Origin: Methanobacteriota archaeon | GTDB lineage: Archaea; Halobacteriota; Methanosarcinia; Methanosarcinales; Methanosarcinaceae | Direction of reading: 5' to 3' | NCBI GenBank assembly: GCA_016841265.1 | Contig: JAENZL010000004.1 | Location: 50,108 to 114,107 of the forward strand | DNA: 64,000 nucleotides | In this document: one piece after another, positions 27,009-35,548 of the stretch | How the letters are laid out: every line of letters starts with the position of its first letter | Numbering within the stretch: the stretch's first letter is position 1 | Made by a program: the position numbers and the translations under genes | Notes under the pieces: model-generated | Told to the model about the DNA's origin: nothing | The model's input: the letters and a program-made list of their open reading frames with translations, nothing else | Database searches by the model: none

Positions 27009-27962
27009 TTAGGAAAGCCGTTCCTCGAGCTGTTCCCAGATTTTACAAACCTCTGATACGAAATCTCTTCCTTTTACAGGTTCTTCATGCTCATGACTGT
27101 TTTCAAAGCAAGGACTTTTTGCAGGGAAAGAGACGTTTTCTTTACTAAGGGAACATTCCCTGGCTGCATACTCGATTACGGTTTCTTCCCGCATCATTGC
27201 CCGGGTCGTGATGTCGTCGTAGGGCAACCTTCCGAGTACCGGCACCCCGGCTTCGGCACAGAATTTCTCAATCGTCAGGCTGTTTACCTCATTGATGTCG
27301 AACTTGTTGATGCATACAGTTACAGGAATTCTGAAATGTTTGGCGAGTTCGATCACCCGTTTCAGGTCATGTATCCCCGAAACCGTGGGTTCGCTAACCG
27401 CAAGGACAAGGTCCGTGCCGGTAATTGCTGCAATCACAGGACAGCCAATCCCGGGGGGCCCGTCAATAATGATAAGGTCCTTAGTATATTGTTCCGCAAG
27501 CTTTATTGCCCGTTCCCGGGCCGCACTCACAAGTTTTCCGCTAGCCTCCTCCCCTATACCAAGTTTTGCATGGGCAAAAGGGCCAAAGCGTGTTTTGGAG
27601 GAAAAAACCTGCCCTGAGATTCTCGGCTTCATGGAAACCGCATTTTCAGGACAGGCAACGGTACAGACTGCACATCCTTCGCAGCTATACTGGTTTATCG
27701 TGATATCTGCGCTTATCGCGCCGAAACGGCAGGCTTCCCTGCACTTTCCGCAGCCGGTACAGAGTTCCGGATCGATAGAAGCGACTTCGAGTCCTAAATA
27801 GTCCTCTTCTTCCTGAATTTCAGGCTTAAGGATCAGGTGCATATCTGAAGCGTCCACATCACAGTCCGCGAGAACAGCATTTTTTGCAAGGGAAGCAAAC
27901 GCCGCCGTAAGGGTGGTCTTTCCACTGCCGCCCTTTCCGCTGATAATAGCAAGCTGCTTCAT
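27009..27962 (-). CDS. MinD-type ATPase with ferredoxin insert, copy B
   Basis: A 317-residue P-loop ATPase of the MinD/Mrp class: deviant Walker A GKGGSGKTT at the N-terminus, then an inserted two-cluster ferredoxin (CTGCGKCREAC near residue 70 and CEGCAVCTVAC near residue 97), then the rest of the fold with DGPPGIGCPVIA. Such proteins occur in pairs next to NifX-like proteins and are thought to load or move metal clusters. Its start overlaps the stop of copy A by 4 bp. Last gene of a five-gene minus-strand run. Confidence 0.92.
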   Translation of the reverse strand: MKQLAIISGKGGSGKTTLTAAFASLAKNAVLADCDVDASDMHLILKPEIQEEEDYLGLEVASIDPELCTGCGKCREACRFGAISADITINQYSCEGCAVCTVACPENAVSMKPRISGQVFSSKTRFGPFAHAKLGIGEEASGKLVSAARERAIKLAEQYTKDLIIIDGPPGIGCPVIAAITGTDLVLAVSEPTVSGIHDLKRVIELAKHFRIPVTVCINKFDINEVNSLTIEKFCAEAGVPVLGRLPYDDITTRAMMREETVIEYAARECSLSKENVSFPAKSPCFENSHEHEEPVKGRDFVSEVCKIWEQLEERLS

Positions 27963-28813
27963 GCATTCATCACCCCGGATTCGGAACCGGATTCAATTGC
28001 TTTGAACATAGCTGCAAATTTTTCTTTCCACCCGGGCATTTCTTCAACAAAGGGAATCCCTTCGGAATAAAGCCGGGCTATCCTCATGTCATTCGGAATC
28101 TTCAGGAGGATAGGGATTTTTTCGGCCCTGCAGAAATCCTCTACCCTTGAATCCCCAAGCCCGTCCCGGTTGATGACCACTCCGAAGGGGATTTTCATCA
28201 GCTTTACGACCTCAACGGCAAGCTTGAAGTCGTGGAAACCAAAGGGGGTGGATTCGGTAACAAGCACACAGTAATCCGCGTTCCCGACTGCCGCAATGAC
28301 AGGACAGGCGACTCCTGGTGGGGAATCAATAATTGCGGGTCTGCTTGCATCTATATGCTCTTGAAGAGTCCTTATGACAAGGGTTGCCATCGCTTCCCCT
28401 ATGTTCAAAAGTCCGCGGTAAAACTCGAGGGGAGCAGTTGTCTTTCCTTTTTCAACCACACCAAGAACCCTCGGCTCTTCCTGCACAGCTCCTTCGGGGC
28501 AGACAAGCCCGCATCCTCCGCAGCCGTGGCAGAGGAAGGGGAAAACCATAATCCCTGTAGGAAGGGCAGCCAGGGCGTTGTACCTGCAAAAAGTCGCACA
28601 TTTGCCGCAGAGGGTGCATTTATCAGAATCGATGACCGGGACCGGGCAGGAGACGTCCTCCACCTTTTCAAGTTCCTGGCCCAGAAAGAGGTTGCAGTTT
28701 GGCTCTTCAACATCACAGTCAAAAAGCTGCATGCCCTCAACTGACAGGACAAGGTTTACGGCAACCGTTGTTTTTCCGGTCCCTCCTTTTCCGCTTGCTA
28801 TTGCAATTTTCAT
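27959..28813 (-). CDS. MinD-type ATPase with ferredoxin insert, copy A
   Basis: A 284-residue paralogue of the adjacent gene with the same plan: GKGGTGKTT, a ferredoxin insert (CTLCGKCATFC and CHGCGGCGLVC) and DSPPGVACPVIA. Paired paralogues that overlap by 4 bp are probably translated together and form a heterodimer. This pairing with NifX-like genes matches the orp gene set of Desulfovibrio and related sets in anaerobes, so metal-cluster handling is the likely role. Confidence 0.92.
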   Translation of the reverse strand: MKIAIASGKGGTGKTTVAVNLVLSVEGMQLFDCDVEEPNCNLFLGQELEKVEDVSCPVPVIDSDKCTLCGKCATFCRYNALAALPTGIMVFPFLCHGCGGCGLVCPEGAVQEEPRVLGVVEKGKTTAPLEFYRGLLNIGEAMATLVIRTLQEHIDASRPAIIDSPPGVACPVIAAVGNADYCVLVTESTPFGFHDFKLAVEVVKLMKIPFGVVINRDGLGDSRVEDFCRAEKIPILLKIPNDMRIARLYSEGIPFVEEMPGWKEKFAAMFKAIESGSESGVMNA

Positions 28814-28844
28814 ATTTTTCGTCCTTATTCAGGCACCTTTATTC

Positions 28845-30077
28845 TTATTCCGGCTCCTCGATTTCTTCAAGGTCCTCGATTCGATCGAGGATTTCAAGAG
28901 CAGTTTCAACACCATCCGGAGTCCGGTAAATCCGAACAAGATTATCCCTGAGCATGTGAAAAGGGCCTTCTCCCACACTGCTCAACACCAGGGCATTTGC
29001 CTTTTCCTGCAGAAGAAATTCCACGGTCTTGACGCCCCTTTTTTTCTCGATGTCCGAGGCGGGGTTTTCAAGCACTTTCCAGTTTCGAAGCTCCCGGGCT
29101 TCCACGTCGGCAAAGAGGAAATATGGAGCTTTCCCGAGGTGCTCCGAAAGCCTTGCAGAGAGCCCCTCATTTCCGAAAACCGGAAGGGCAAAACGGACAC
29201 GTTTCCGTTCCACCGCCCTGGCATTGACTGCAAGGTGTTCAAGGTTTTCCACCTCCTTTCGGACTGCCCTTTCGACAGATTCCGAGAGAAGATTGATCTG
29301 TTTCAGGTCAGGATCACCTTCGATTTCAACAGTAGCTTCCCCGAAGACCACGAGCCCGGATTTCCGGAGTTTCAGGTCCTTGAGGGCAAGCAATCCGGGA
29401 ATGTTTTCGATGTTTTGCCTTATCTTCTCGTTTGTTTCCCTGTCCAGCCAGGCGTCCATGAGAATGAGCATCGCATCCCTTGCACTTTCAAGCCCGAGCT
29501 TGAAGATGAGGAAAGAGATCACGATCGCCCCGAAACTATCCAGCTGCGGCACCCCGAACATTGAGCCAAGAACCGCCGCAACCACCACGAGGGAAGCAAA
29601 GACATCCGTGTACGAATGCCTGGCATCCGCGATCAGGGCCTGGGAATTGATCAAATTCCCGATCCTTGCCTTGTAGACTGAAAGAGCATAAATCCCAAGG
29701 ACCGAAAACACGGACGTCGCAAGAGCCAGCCCTTCAAATTGGAGCTCCGAGGGGGCCTTTATACCTGCAAGTCCTTCCCGAAGCAGTTCGACCCCGGAGA
29801 GGAGAATAATGAGGGAGACAAAGAGCGCAACTATGTTTTCGGCCTTGTAGTAACCGTAAGGAAAACTCTCTCCCCCGCTTTTCAGGCTCACTTTCAGACC
29901 TATCCAGACTGCCAGGGAAGTAAAGACATCCATGGCCGTGTGGACTGCGTCTGCCAGCAGAGCCGTGCTTCCAGAATAAAGCCCGACAGAACCTTTGACC
30001 AGGGCCAGCAGGACCATGGAAAAGATGGCGTTTCTGGAGGCCGTGATCCCGAGTCTCAGCTTCTCCTGTACAGTCAT
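28845..30077 (-). CDS. cation diffusion facilitator fused to a NifX-like domain
   Basis: A 410-residue protein. Residues 1-200 form a CDF transporter with six membrane helices and metal-site motifs DAVHTAMD and DARHSYTD. A cytoplasmic regulatory domain follows to about residue 290. The C-terminal 120 residues (from about ERKRVRFALPVFGNEGLS) are a dinitrogenase iron-molybdenum cofactor (NifX/NifB-like) domain. The fusion of a metal exporter with a cofactor-binding domain fits a role in metal homeostasis tied to the neighbouring NifX and MinD-type proteins. The DGLGD-like metal is not identifiable from sequence. Confidence 0.88.
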   Translation of the reverse strand: MTVQEKLRLGITASRNAIFSMVLLALVKGSVGLYSGSTALLADAVHTAMDVFTSLAVWIGLKVSLKSGGESFPYGYYKAENIVALFVSLIILLSGVELLREGLAGIKAPSELQFEGLALATSVFSVLGIYALSVYKARIGNLINSQALIADARHSYTDVFASLVVVAAVLGSMFGVPQLDSFGAIVISFLIFKLGLESARDAMLILMDAWLDRETNEKIRQNIENIPGLLALKDLKLRKSGLVVFGEATVEIEGDPDLKQINLLSESVERAVRKEVENLEHLAVNARAVERKRVRFALPVFGNEGLSARLSEHLGKAPYFLFADVEARELRNWKVLENPASDIEKKRGVKTVEFLLQEKANALVLSSVGEGPFHMLRDNLVRIYRTPDGVETALEILDRIEDLEEIEEPE

Positions 30078-30123
30078 TTGGAAAGTCCTTTTAGAATCTC
30101 AGAGCAAGTTTTTCAGAACCATT

Positions 30124-30498
30124 TTAATCGTGGTGCCCGTGATCGGCGCAGGAATTGCTAGCATTTGCATCCTGCAACTTGCCTGCCTCCCAGGCTTCGA
30201 AAGTTTCTCTGGCCGTACCGCCAGCTCCTACGAAGACTTTAATCCCGTAGGACTCAAACATCTGAACTGCTTTGAACCCAAGCCCTGCACAGAGCATGAT
30301 ATCTACGCCTTGCTGGTGGAGGTACTCAGGGGGCAGCCCTACACCACCCAGGTGTTCACTGGTGTTGGGGATCACCACAACTTCCCTCGTATCGGTGTCA
30401 AGGATCGTATATGTGGGAGCTTTTCCAAAGTGCTGTTCAACAATTCCTTCCATACCGTTTTCATCCCTGGTGGGAACGCATACCTTCATAGGAGTCAC
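30124..30498 (-). CDS. NifX/NifB-like cofactor-binding protein, copy 1
   Basis: A 124-residue dinitrogenase iron-molybdenum cofactor domain protein: KVCVPTRDENGMEG at the start, EQHFGKAPTYTI, then GAGGTARETFEAWEAGKL. The tail is His-rich (CADHGHHD), an added possible metal site. Related small proteins in the bacterial ORP complex bind a Mo-Cu-S cluster. Met1 or Met4 may be the start; GGTGAC lies just before. In the same orientation as the CDF and MinD-type genes. Confidence 0.88.
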   Translation of the reverse strand: MTPMKVCVPTRDENGMEGIVEQHFGKAPTYTILDTDTREVVVIPNTSEHLGGVGLPPEYLHQQGVDIMLCAGLGFKAVQMFESYGIKVFVGAGGTARETFEAWEAGKLQDANASNSCADHGHHD

Positions 30499-30518
30499 CT
30501 TAAATTGTTTTACATATA

Positions 30519-30582
30519 AATGAGAGTTGTTTGAGAGTTGTTTGAGAGTTGTTTGAGAGTTGTTTGAGAGTTGTTTGAGAGT
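30519..30582. repeat. 11-bp tandem repeat between the NifX-like genes
   Basis: About six copies of GAGAGTTGTTT lie in the 134-bp spacer between the two NifX-like genes, on the 5' side of copy 1. No promoter or gene is otherwise evident here. Confidence 0.9.
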
Positions 30583-30631
30583 TATACGTGTAATTTACAC
30601 GTGTTTTTTGTATTCCACCTTATTCTTTGCT

Positions 30632-30997
30632 TTATTTCATTCCTGCGTGTGCAGAGGCATTCGGGGAGTCTATTGCTTCAAGTTTCCCTTCCCGATATGC
30701 ATTCAATGCGTCTGCGACAGTGCCTTTTATGCCAATCCGGACTTCGATTCCGACCTCAGAAAGGATGGAAAATGCATTCGGACCTACCGAACCTGTCAGG
30801 AGGGCTTCTGCCCCCAGGTTTGCCACGGCTTCCGCAGCCCGTATGCCAGCTCCGCCTGAGGCATCTAACGCTGTATTTTCAAAAGAGTTCACGGAACCTG
30901 ATTCGGAATCAACGATTACAAAATACGCGCATCTTCCAAAACGTGGGTCAATCCCTGAATCCATGCCTTTATCTTTAGCTGTTACGCAAATTTTCAT
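30632..30997 (-). CDS. NifX/NifB-like cofactor-binding protein, copy 2
   Basis: A 121-residue paralogue: MKICVTAKDKGMDSGIDPRFGRCAYF is split here as the family's N-terminal strand and DPRFGR loop, followed by ENTALDASGGAGIRAAE and KGTVADALNAYREGKL. This form is the closer match to stand-alone NifX-like proteins of anaerobes. It is the first gene of the minus-strand cluster, divergent from the DUF134 regulator 208 bp away. Confidence 0.9.
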   Translation of the reverse strand: MKICVTAKDKGMDSGIDPRFGRCAYFVIVDSESGSVNSFENTALDASGGAGIRAAEAVANLGAEALLTGSVGPNAFSILSEVGIEVRIGIKGTVADALNAYREGKLEAIDSPNASAHAGMK

Positions 30998-31204
30998 GTT
31001 TCTTGCTCCGTTTTCGACGGTTTATCTTACGGAAGCCGTCCTTTCCCGGAAATGACGAGTTCCCGGATTCCAACCGGAACCTGTCGGGACTCGAGTACAT
31101 TCACAATAACTAATTTAACTCAATAGTACATAAATATTTATACTTTTCCGTGTGGAAAGAGAAATAATTATATATTTACTCCGCAATGTGCATAAGTAAT
31201 TACC

Positions 31205-31543
31205 ATGAAAAAATGCAGAGGAAGACCAAAGTGCCCCAGGCGCGTATCACAGACGCCTGATATCACGTACTTCAAGCCAAGAGGGGTCCCTCTATCCGAA
31301 CTTGAAGTAGTATCCCTCACAATAGAAGAACTCGAAGCTCTCAGACTGGTGGACCTTGAAGACCTGCGGCAGGAAGATGCCGCGACCAGGGTGGGAATCT
31401 CGAGAAGGGCTTTCTGGGAAGACCTGAAAGCTGCCCGCATGAAAGTCGCTCTGGCCCTTAGTAAGGGCAAAGCAATAGAAATAAAGGGCGGGAACTATAT
31501 CGAGGCAGAGAGTACGGATAACCTCAAAAATGATGAAACGTGA
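31205..31543 (+). CDS. DUF134 DNA-binding protein
   Basis: A 112-residue UPF0251/DUF134 protein with the Cys/Arg-rich start [13 protein letters not shown], followed by a sigma-70 region 4-like helix-turn-helix ([17 protein letters not shown] then [15 protein letters not shown]). Members are encoded beside NifX-like and MinD-type genes in many anaerobes and are likely regulators of them. It is divergent from that cluster here and precedes mrp by 82 bp. Confidence 0.88.
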   Translation: MKKCRGRPKCPRRVSQTPDITYFKPRGVPLSELEVVSLTIEELEALRLVDLEDLRQEDAATRVGISRRAFWEDLKAARMKVALALSKGKAIEIKGGNYIEAESTDNLKNDET

Positions 31544-31625
31544 AAGGGATATAGGGAATTAATAGACACAGGGAATAGTGGATACTATTTAAAAATCATA
31601 ATAAATCTCACAAAGGCGATCAGAA

Positions 31626-32456
31626 ATGACAGAACAAGTTCAACCACTGGAAAGCTTATCTAAAAAGCCCGAGGAACCAAAAATAGTAGTCAACCTCCGG
31701 CGCATCAAACGCAAGATCATGGTCATGAGCGGAAAAGGGGGAGTCGGAAAAAGCACCATTGCCGCGAACCTTGCCGCCGGCCTGGCCCTGCGCGGGTACA
31801 AGGTAGGGCTTCTTGACTGTGACATCCACGGCCCGACAGTCCCGACCATCTTCGGACTCGAATCCTCTAGACCTGAGGTCAACGAACAGGGAATTATCCC
31901 GGTCCAGGTCTTTTCCAACCTGTCCGTTATGTCTGTGGGCTTCCTGCTCGAAAACAAGGATTCCCCCGTAATCTGGAGAGGTCCCGCCAAAATGGGAGCA
32001 ATCAAGCAGTTCCTTGAGGAGGTATTCTGGGGCGAACTTGACTACCTGATAATCGACCTTCCTCCGGGCACGGGAGACGAACCCCTAAGCGTAGCCCAGC
32101 TCATCCCCAATTGCGACGGTTCCGTGATCGTCACGACCCCCCAGGACGTGGCCCTGGTCAGCGTCCGGAAGTCCATCAACTTCTCGTCCAAACTCAACGT
32201 CCCTGTAATCGGGATCGTGGACAACATGAACGGCCTCGTCTGCCCCCACTGCGGCGAGATGATCAATGTCTTCGGAAGCGGAGGCGTGGAAAAAGCCTCA
32301 AAGGACTTCAACGTCCCCATCCTTGCCGAACTCCCTATCGAGCCCAAAGTAGCCGAAATGGAAGACAAAGGGACAGTTCTCCAGGGCATCGACCACAGCA
32401 CAGAGTGGCAAAAGAACTTCGAGCTAGTGGTAGACTCCGTCGAAAAGATCCTCTAA
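31626..32456 (+). CDS. mrp: Mrp/NBP35-type Fe-S carrier ATPase
   Basis: A 276-residue P-loop ATPase that binds and transfers [4Fe-4S] clusters to target proteins. Walker A is GKGGVGKST, and the CPHC motif in LVCPHCGEM, which bridges a cluster between two subunits, is present, with DLPPGTGD in between. Length is usual for the archaeal form without the DUF59 domain. A TATTTAAAAATC promoter element lies near 31584. Its link to the divergent MinD/NifX cluster fits a shared role in metal-cluster handling. Confidence 0.93.
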   Translation: MTEQVQPLESLSKKPEEPKIVVNLRRIKRKIMVMSGKGGVGKSTIAANLAAGLALRGYKVGLLDCDIHGPTVPTIFGLESSRPEVNEQGIIPVQVFSNLSVMSVGFLLENKDSPVIWRGPAKMGAIKQFLEEVFWGELDYLIIDLPPGTGDEPLSVAQLIPNCDGSVIVTTPQDVALVSVRKSINFSSKLNVPVIGIVDNMNGLVCPHCGEMINVFGSGGVEKASKDFNVPILAELPIEPKVAEMEDKGTVLQGIDHSTEWQKNFELVVDSVEKIL

Positions 32457-32470
32457 AAAAAAATAAACTT

Positions 32471-32497
32471 AAATGGGTTTTACCCATTTTCTTTTCT
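32471..32497 (+). terminator. terminator of mrp
   Basis: AAATGGGT / ACCCATTT (32471-32489, loop TTT) is followed by a T-rich tail, 15 bp after the mrp stop. Confidence 0.75.
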
Positions 32498-32810
32498 ATT
32501 TGCAAATTATTATTTTTACTTTCATTTCAAGTTGATTTCAGTTCAAGTATTTTCCAATAATTTTTATGTTGCTTCCTTATTTTATCTCGTCCCCCGATCA
32601 TCCCTCTGGTTCATTTCCTTGCACGCCGAATAAGTCAAAATTAAATCCCGGAAAGGGGTCCGATTTCTTGAAATATGAGACCATTCGACACGACTGCTGT
32701 AATTATTCCATTCAAAAGCAGTAGACACAAAACTATTTGTTAAAAAAGAATTTATAAATAAGGAACCAATCAAATATGATAAAATAAGGAAATCAACACG
32801 TTGAGGTCTT
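32498..32810 (+). promoter_or_regulatory. upstream region of the thioredoxin-like lipoprotein
   Basis: No gene is evident in most of this stretch. TTTATAAATA at 32751-32760 is a good TATA element about 50 bp upstream of the lipoprotein start codon. Confidence 0.45.
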
Positions 32811-33308
32811 ATGAAAAAAATTGTTTTACTCCTGATCCTTGTTTCAGCCTTCCTTTTTACGGCAGGCTGCACGGAAGAGACCCCGGGAGATTCCGCAGGT
32901 TCCGACGGAGCCGAAAACTCAGGGGAAAATCTTGTTGTCGAAGTAAGCGACCTGGAACAGATAAACGAAGCCCTGGCAGAAGGCCCTGTCTTCCTGAAAA
33001 TGGGAGCCGAATGGTGTACCCCCTGCAAGGAAATGAAACCAATAATGGCTGAGATGGCATTGGAATATGAAGGAAGAGCCACGATTATGTCCGTAGACGT
33101 GGATGAGAACCAGCACCTTGCAGCCTATTTCAACGTAGGCTACATCCCGGACTCCTGCGTGATCGCAGGCCTTGAAAATGGAAAGTACCTGTACGTGCAG
33201 CAGGATGGAAGCGTCACGGAAGACAGGATACAGGCAAGAATGATCGGATTAAGGGAAAAAGAAGCCTTTGAAGCCCGCCTGGAACTTGCCCTGCCGCAGA
33301 CAGAATGA
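32811..33308 (+). CDS. thioredoxin-like lipoprotein with CxxC
   Basis: A 165-residue exported thiol-disulfide protein. A lipoprotein signal (hydrophobic core then FTAGC, lipid-modified Cys about residue 22) anchors it outside the membrane. The thioredoxin fold has the active site WCTPC and the cis-Pro loop YIPDSC. A CcdA-like membrane protein and a second thioredoxin-fold lipoprotein follow, so electrons probably pass from the cytoplasm through CcdA to this protein. Start ATG at 32811. Confidence 0.9.
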   Translation: MKKIVLLLILVSAFLFTAGCTEETPGDSAGSDGAENSGENLVVEVSDLEQINEALAEGPVFLKMGAEWCTPCKEMKPIMAEMALEYEGRATIMSVDVDENQHLAAYFNVGYIPDSCVIAGLENGKYLYVQQDGSVTEDRIQARMIGLREKEAFEARLELALPQTE

Positions 33309-33359
33309 AAAATAATCAAAGTAGAGAAAACAAGTCAAAACCCGAATCCCGGATGAAAC

Positions 33360-34010
33360 ATGTTCAATGAAGCGATTTCTCCACTGGCTGCTTTTGGGGC
33401 AGGGATCCTCAGTATCCTCTCCCCCTGCATCCTGCCCCTGCTGCCGGCCGTCCTGGCCTCATCCACAGAGAAAGAGAAGTTAAGGCCGCTTGCAATAGTC
33501 CTGGGGCTTTCCATGACATTTACACTCATGGGTGTGGTGACTTCTACGTTCGGAGCAACTGCCCAGGCCTACATTGGCCATCTTAAAATCCTCGCAGAAA
33601 TCCTTATTATCATAATGGGAGTGGCAATGCTCCTTGAGCTCTCCCTCTTCAATGCCTTTGCGAGATTCCCTCTCCTTGCGGGATTGAGGGAAGGCGGCCT
33701 GATCTCAGGTCTGCTGCTGGGACTTTCCCTGGGAATTATCTGGATTCCCTGCGTGGGACCTATCCTTGCCTCGATCCTGACCCTTGTGGCTCTGGAAGGA
33801 GACACTTTATACGGAGCACTGATGCTTTTCATCTATTCTCTGGGCTTTGCGGTCCCGATGCTCTTGCTTGCTTATTCGACGCACCTTACCTCCACAAAAC
33901 TCAGGACGATCTCCCAGTACGATGCAGCCATTAAGAAGGGGGCCGGGATCGTGCTTATCCTGGTAGGGCTCTGGATGGTATACCAGAACCACCTGGTCAG
34001 GCTTTTTTGA
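33360..34010 (+). CDS. CcdA/DsbD-like transmembrane thiol reductant carrier
   Basis: A 216-residue membrane protein with six hydrophobic segments. The two redox Cys are in typical positions, in SPCILPLLP near the first helix and IPCVGPILAS in the fourth. CcdA moves reducing power across the membrane to extracytoplasmic thioredoxins. It lies 51 bp after one such lipoprotein and 141 bp before another, and the three genes probably work together. Confidence 0.92.
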   Translation: MFNEAISPLAAFGAGILSILSPCILPLLPAVLASSTEKEKLRPLAIVLGLSMTFTLMGVVTSTFGATAQAYIGHLKILAEILIIIMGVAMLLELSLFNAFARFPLLAGLREGGLISGLLLGLSLGIIWIPCVGPILASILTLVALEGDTLYGALMLFIYSLGFAVPMLLLAYSTHLTSTKLRTISQYDAAIKKGAGIVLILVGLWMVYQNHLVRLF

Positions 34011-34151
34011 AAAGGCACCCAGGCTTACCAAACAAACTCCCGGACTGCCAGGCTCTGCACCTTACACACCACACTCACCGCCACACTCCAAATATTTTAT
34101 CGCAACCCTACTTTTTTATTCATCCCCGCCGTTTTATTTTCAGGGGAATTT

Positions 34152-34661
34152 ATGAAGGGAAATGCCGCAATTCTGCTCTTGATATTTTTTATCTTTATAG
34201 CCTGCGGTTGTATTGAAGAAAAAGAAAACAACCCGGATAGTTCCGGATGCGGCTTTGAACAGATCGCACAGATAACGGAACCCGGGCAAATCAAAGAAGC
34301 TACTCAGCAAGGACCTGTACTCCTTATGGCAGGCTCTTCAAAAGACCCGGAGTACATAGCACAGGCTGCGGTTTTCGAAGAGCTTGCAGAAGAATATGAA
34401 GGCAGAGCAACGGTCTCATGCGTTGACTCCGACCAGGACCCTGACCTTGCAAAACGTTTTCTGGGGAGAAAGGACGATAAAAAACTGGCCTCCTGCGTAA
34501 TCCTGAACATAGAACGCGGCATGTACCTTTACATGCTAGAGAACGGAAACGTAACCCCTGAATACCCGTCTGCAAGTTTTTCAGGGTTTACGGAAAAAGA
34601 AGTCCTTGAAAGAACCCTGGACCATGCAGTCAGGCACAGGGAAGAAGATTCCCAGAAATAA
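34152..34661 (+). CDS. thioredoxin-fold lipoprotein lacking the CxxC motif
   Basis: A 169-residue homologue of the lipoprotein two genes upstream. The signal ends in IACGC (lipobox). GPVLLMAGS, EEYEGRATVSCVD and YLYMLENGNVT align with the paralogue, but the WCTPC site is replaced by SSKDPEY. Two unrelated Cys remain (SCVD and ASCVIL). It cannot act as an ordinary thioredoxin; a binding, scaffold or altered redox role is possible. GGGGAA precedes the ATG. Confidence 0.8.
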   Translation: MKGNAAILLLIFFIFIACGCIEEKENNPDSSGCGFEQIAQITEPGQIKEATQQGPVLLMAGSSKDPEYIAQAAVFEELAEEYEGRATVSCVDSDQDPDLAKRFLGRKDDKKLASCVILNIERGMYLYMLENGNVTPEYPSASFSGFTEKEVLERTLDHAVRHREEDSQK

Positions 34662-34819
34662 TTCGAACAGCGGAACAATAAGACAGTTGAATAAACACTA
34701 ATGAAGACTAATGAAGAGAAATAATTAGGCTGAAAAAAGGTAAAGAAACTAAGTAAAGTAAGGAAAATAAAAAAAGGAAAATAGTAAATAAAGAAAAAAT
34801 AAAGGAAAGCCAGAATAAC

Positions 34820-35548
34820 TTATTCTTCACTTTCCCTTGCGATTGCCACAAGCTCGTTTACGCAGGCAACAGCCATCGGAGTCCCACCCCTTGTCCCGAC
34901 ACAGCTTATGGAGGGGACGGGGATTTTCAGGTTCCTGACAAGTTCCCTGGACTCGGCTGCGTTTACGAAACCGACGGGAAGCCCGATAATGAGAGCAGGC
35001 CTGACCCCTTTTTCAATCATTTTGCAGACCATGATAAGGGCGGAAGGAGCATTTCCGATTGCGATGATGCTCCCGTCCAGTTTGTTCTTTGCTGCCAGGT
35101 AGCCTGCGGAGGTCCGGGTAATCCCGAACCTGTTGGCGATTTCGGAGTTCGGGTCTTCGTCGAGGACGCAGATGATTTCGGAGGAGTGCCCGACCTTTGT
35201 GATCCCGGCTTTTACCATGTTGATGTCCACGAAAATGGGGGCACCTTTCTTGACGGCTTCGACGCCTGCAGGGATTGGGTCATGCGAAAAACGCATGATG
35301 TCAGCTACGGAAAGGTCGCCTGTAGCAATCACGCAGCGCTGGCGGAAGCGGTCTTCAAGGGTGTTGTTCCCGACCAGTTCCTGGATCATGGTCCGGCTCT
35401 TCATGTAGATGGCTTTGGCTTCCTCGGTCCTTGCCCCGGAATCCTTGCAGATGCTCACGAGTTCGGGGTCAACATCCACGGTGAGTTCGGTAAACTCTTC
35501 CAGGTCGTCCACTGACCCGGCCTGTTTGGAACTTTTTTCAGTAGTCAT
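34820..35548 (-). CDS. cbiC: cobalt-precorrin-8 methylmutase
   Basis: Moves the C11 methyl group to C12, giving cobyrinate, in anaerobic cobalamin synthesis. The 242-residue protein has the CbiC pattern ATGDLSVADIMRF, GHSSEIICVLDEDP, and IGNAPSALI...IGLPVGFVNAAESR. The His that CobH uses (in a IHACG/VHATGD motif) is not obvious: this protein reads CVIATGD. It is the last gene of a minus-strand run and overlaps cbiH by 11 bp. Confidence 0.93.
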   Translation of the reverse strand: MTTEKSSKQAGSVDDLEEFTELTVDVDPELVSICKDSGARTEEAKAIYMKSRTMIQELVGNNTLEDRFRQRCVIATGDLSVADIMRFSHDPIPAGVEAVKKGAPIFVDINMVKAGITKVGHSSEIICVLDEDPNSEIANRFGITRTSAGYLAAKNKLDGSIIAIGNAPSALIMVCKMIEKGVRPALIIGLPVGFVNAAESRELVRNLKIPVPSISCVGTRGGTPMAVACVNELVAIARESEE

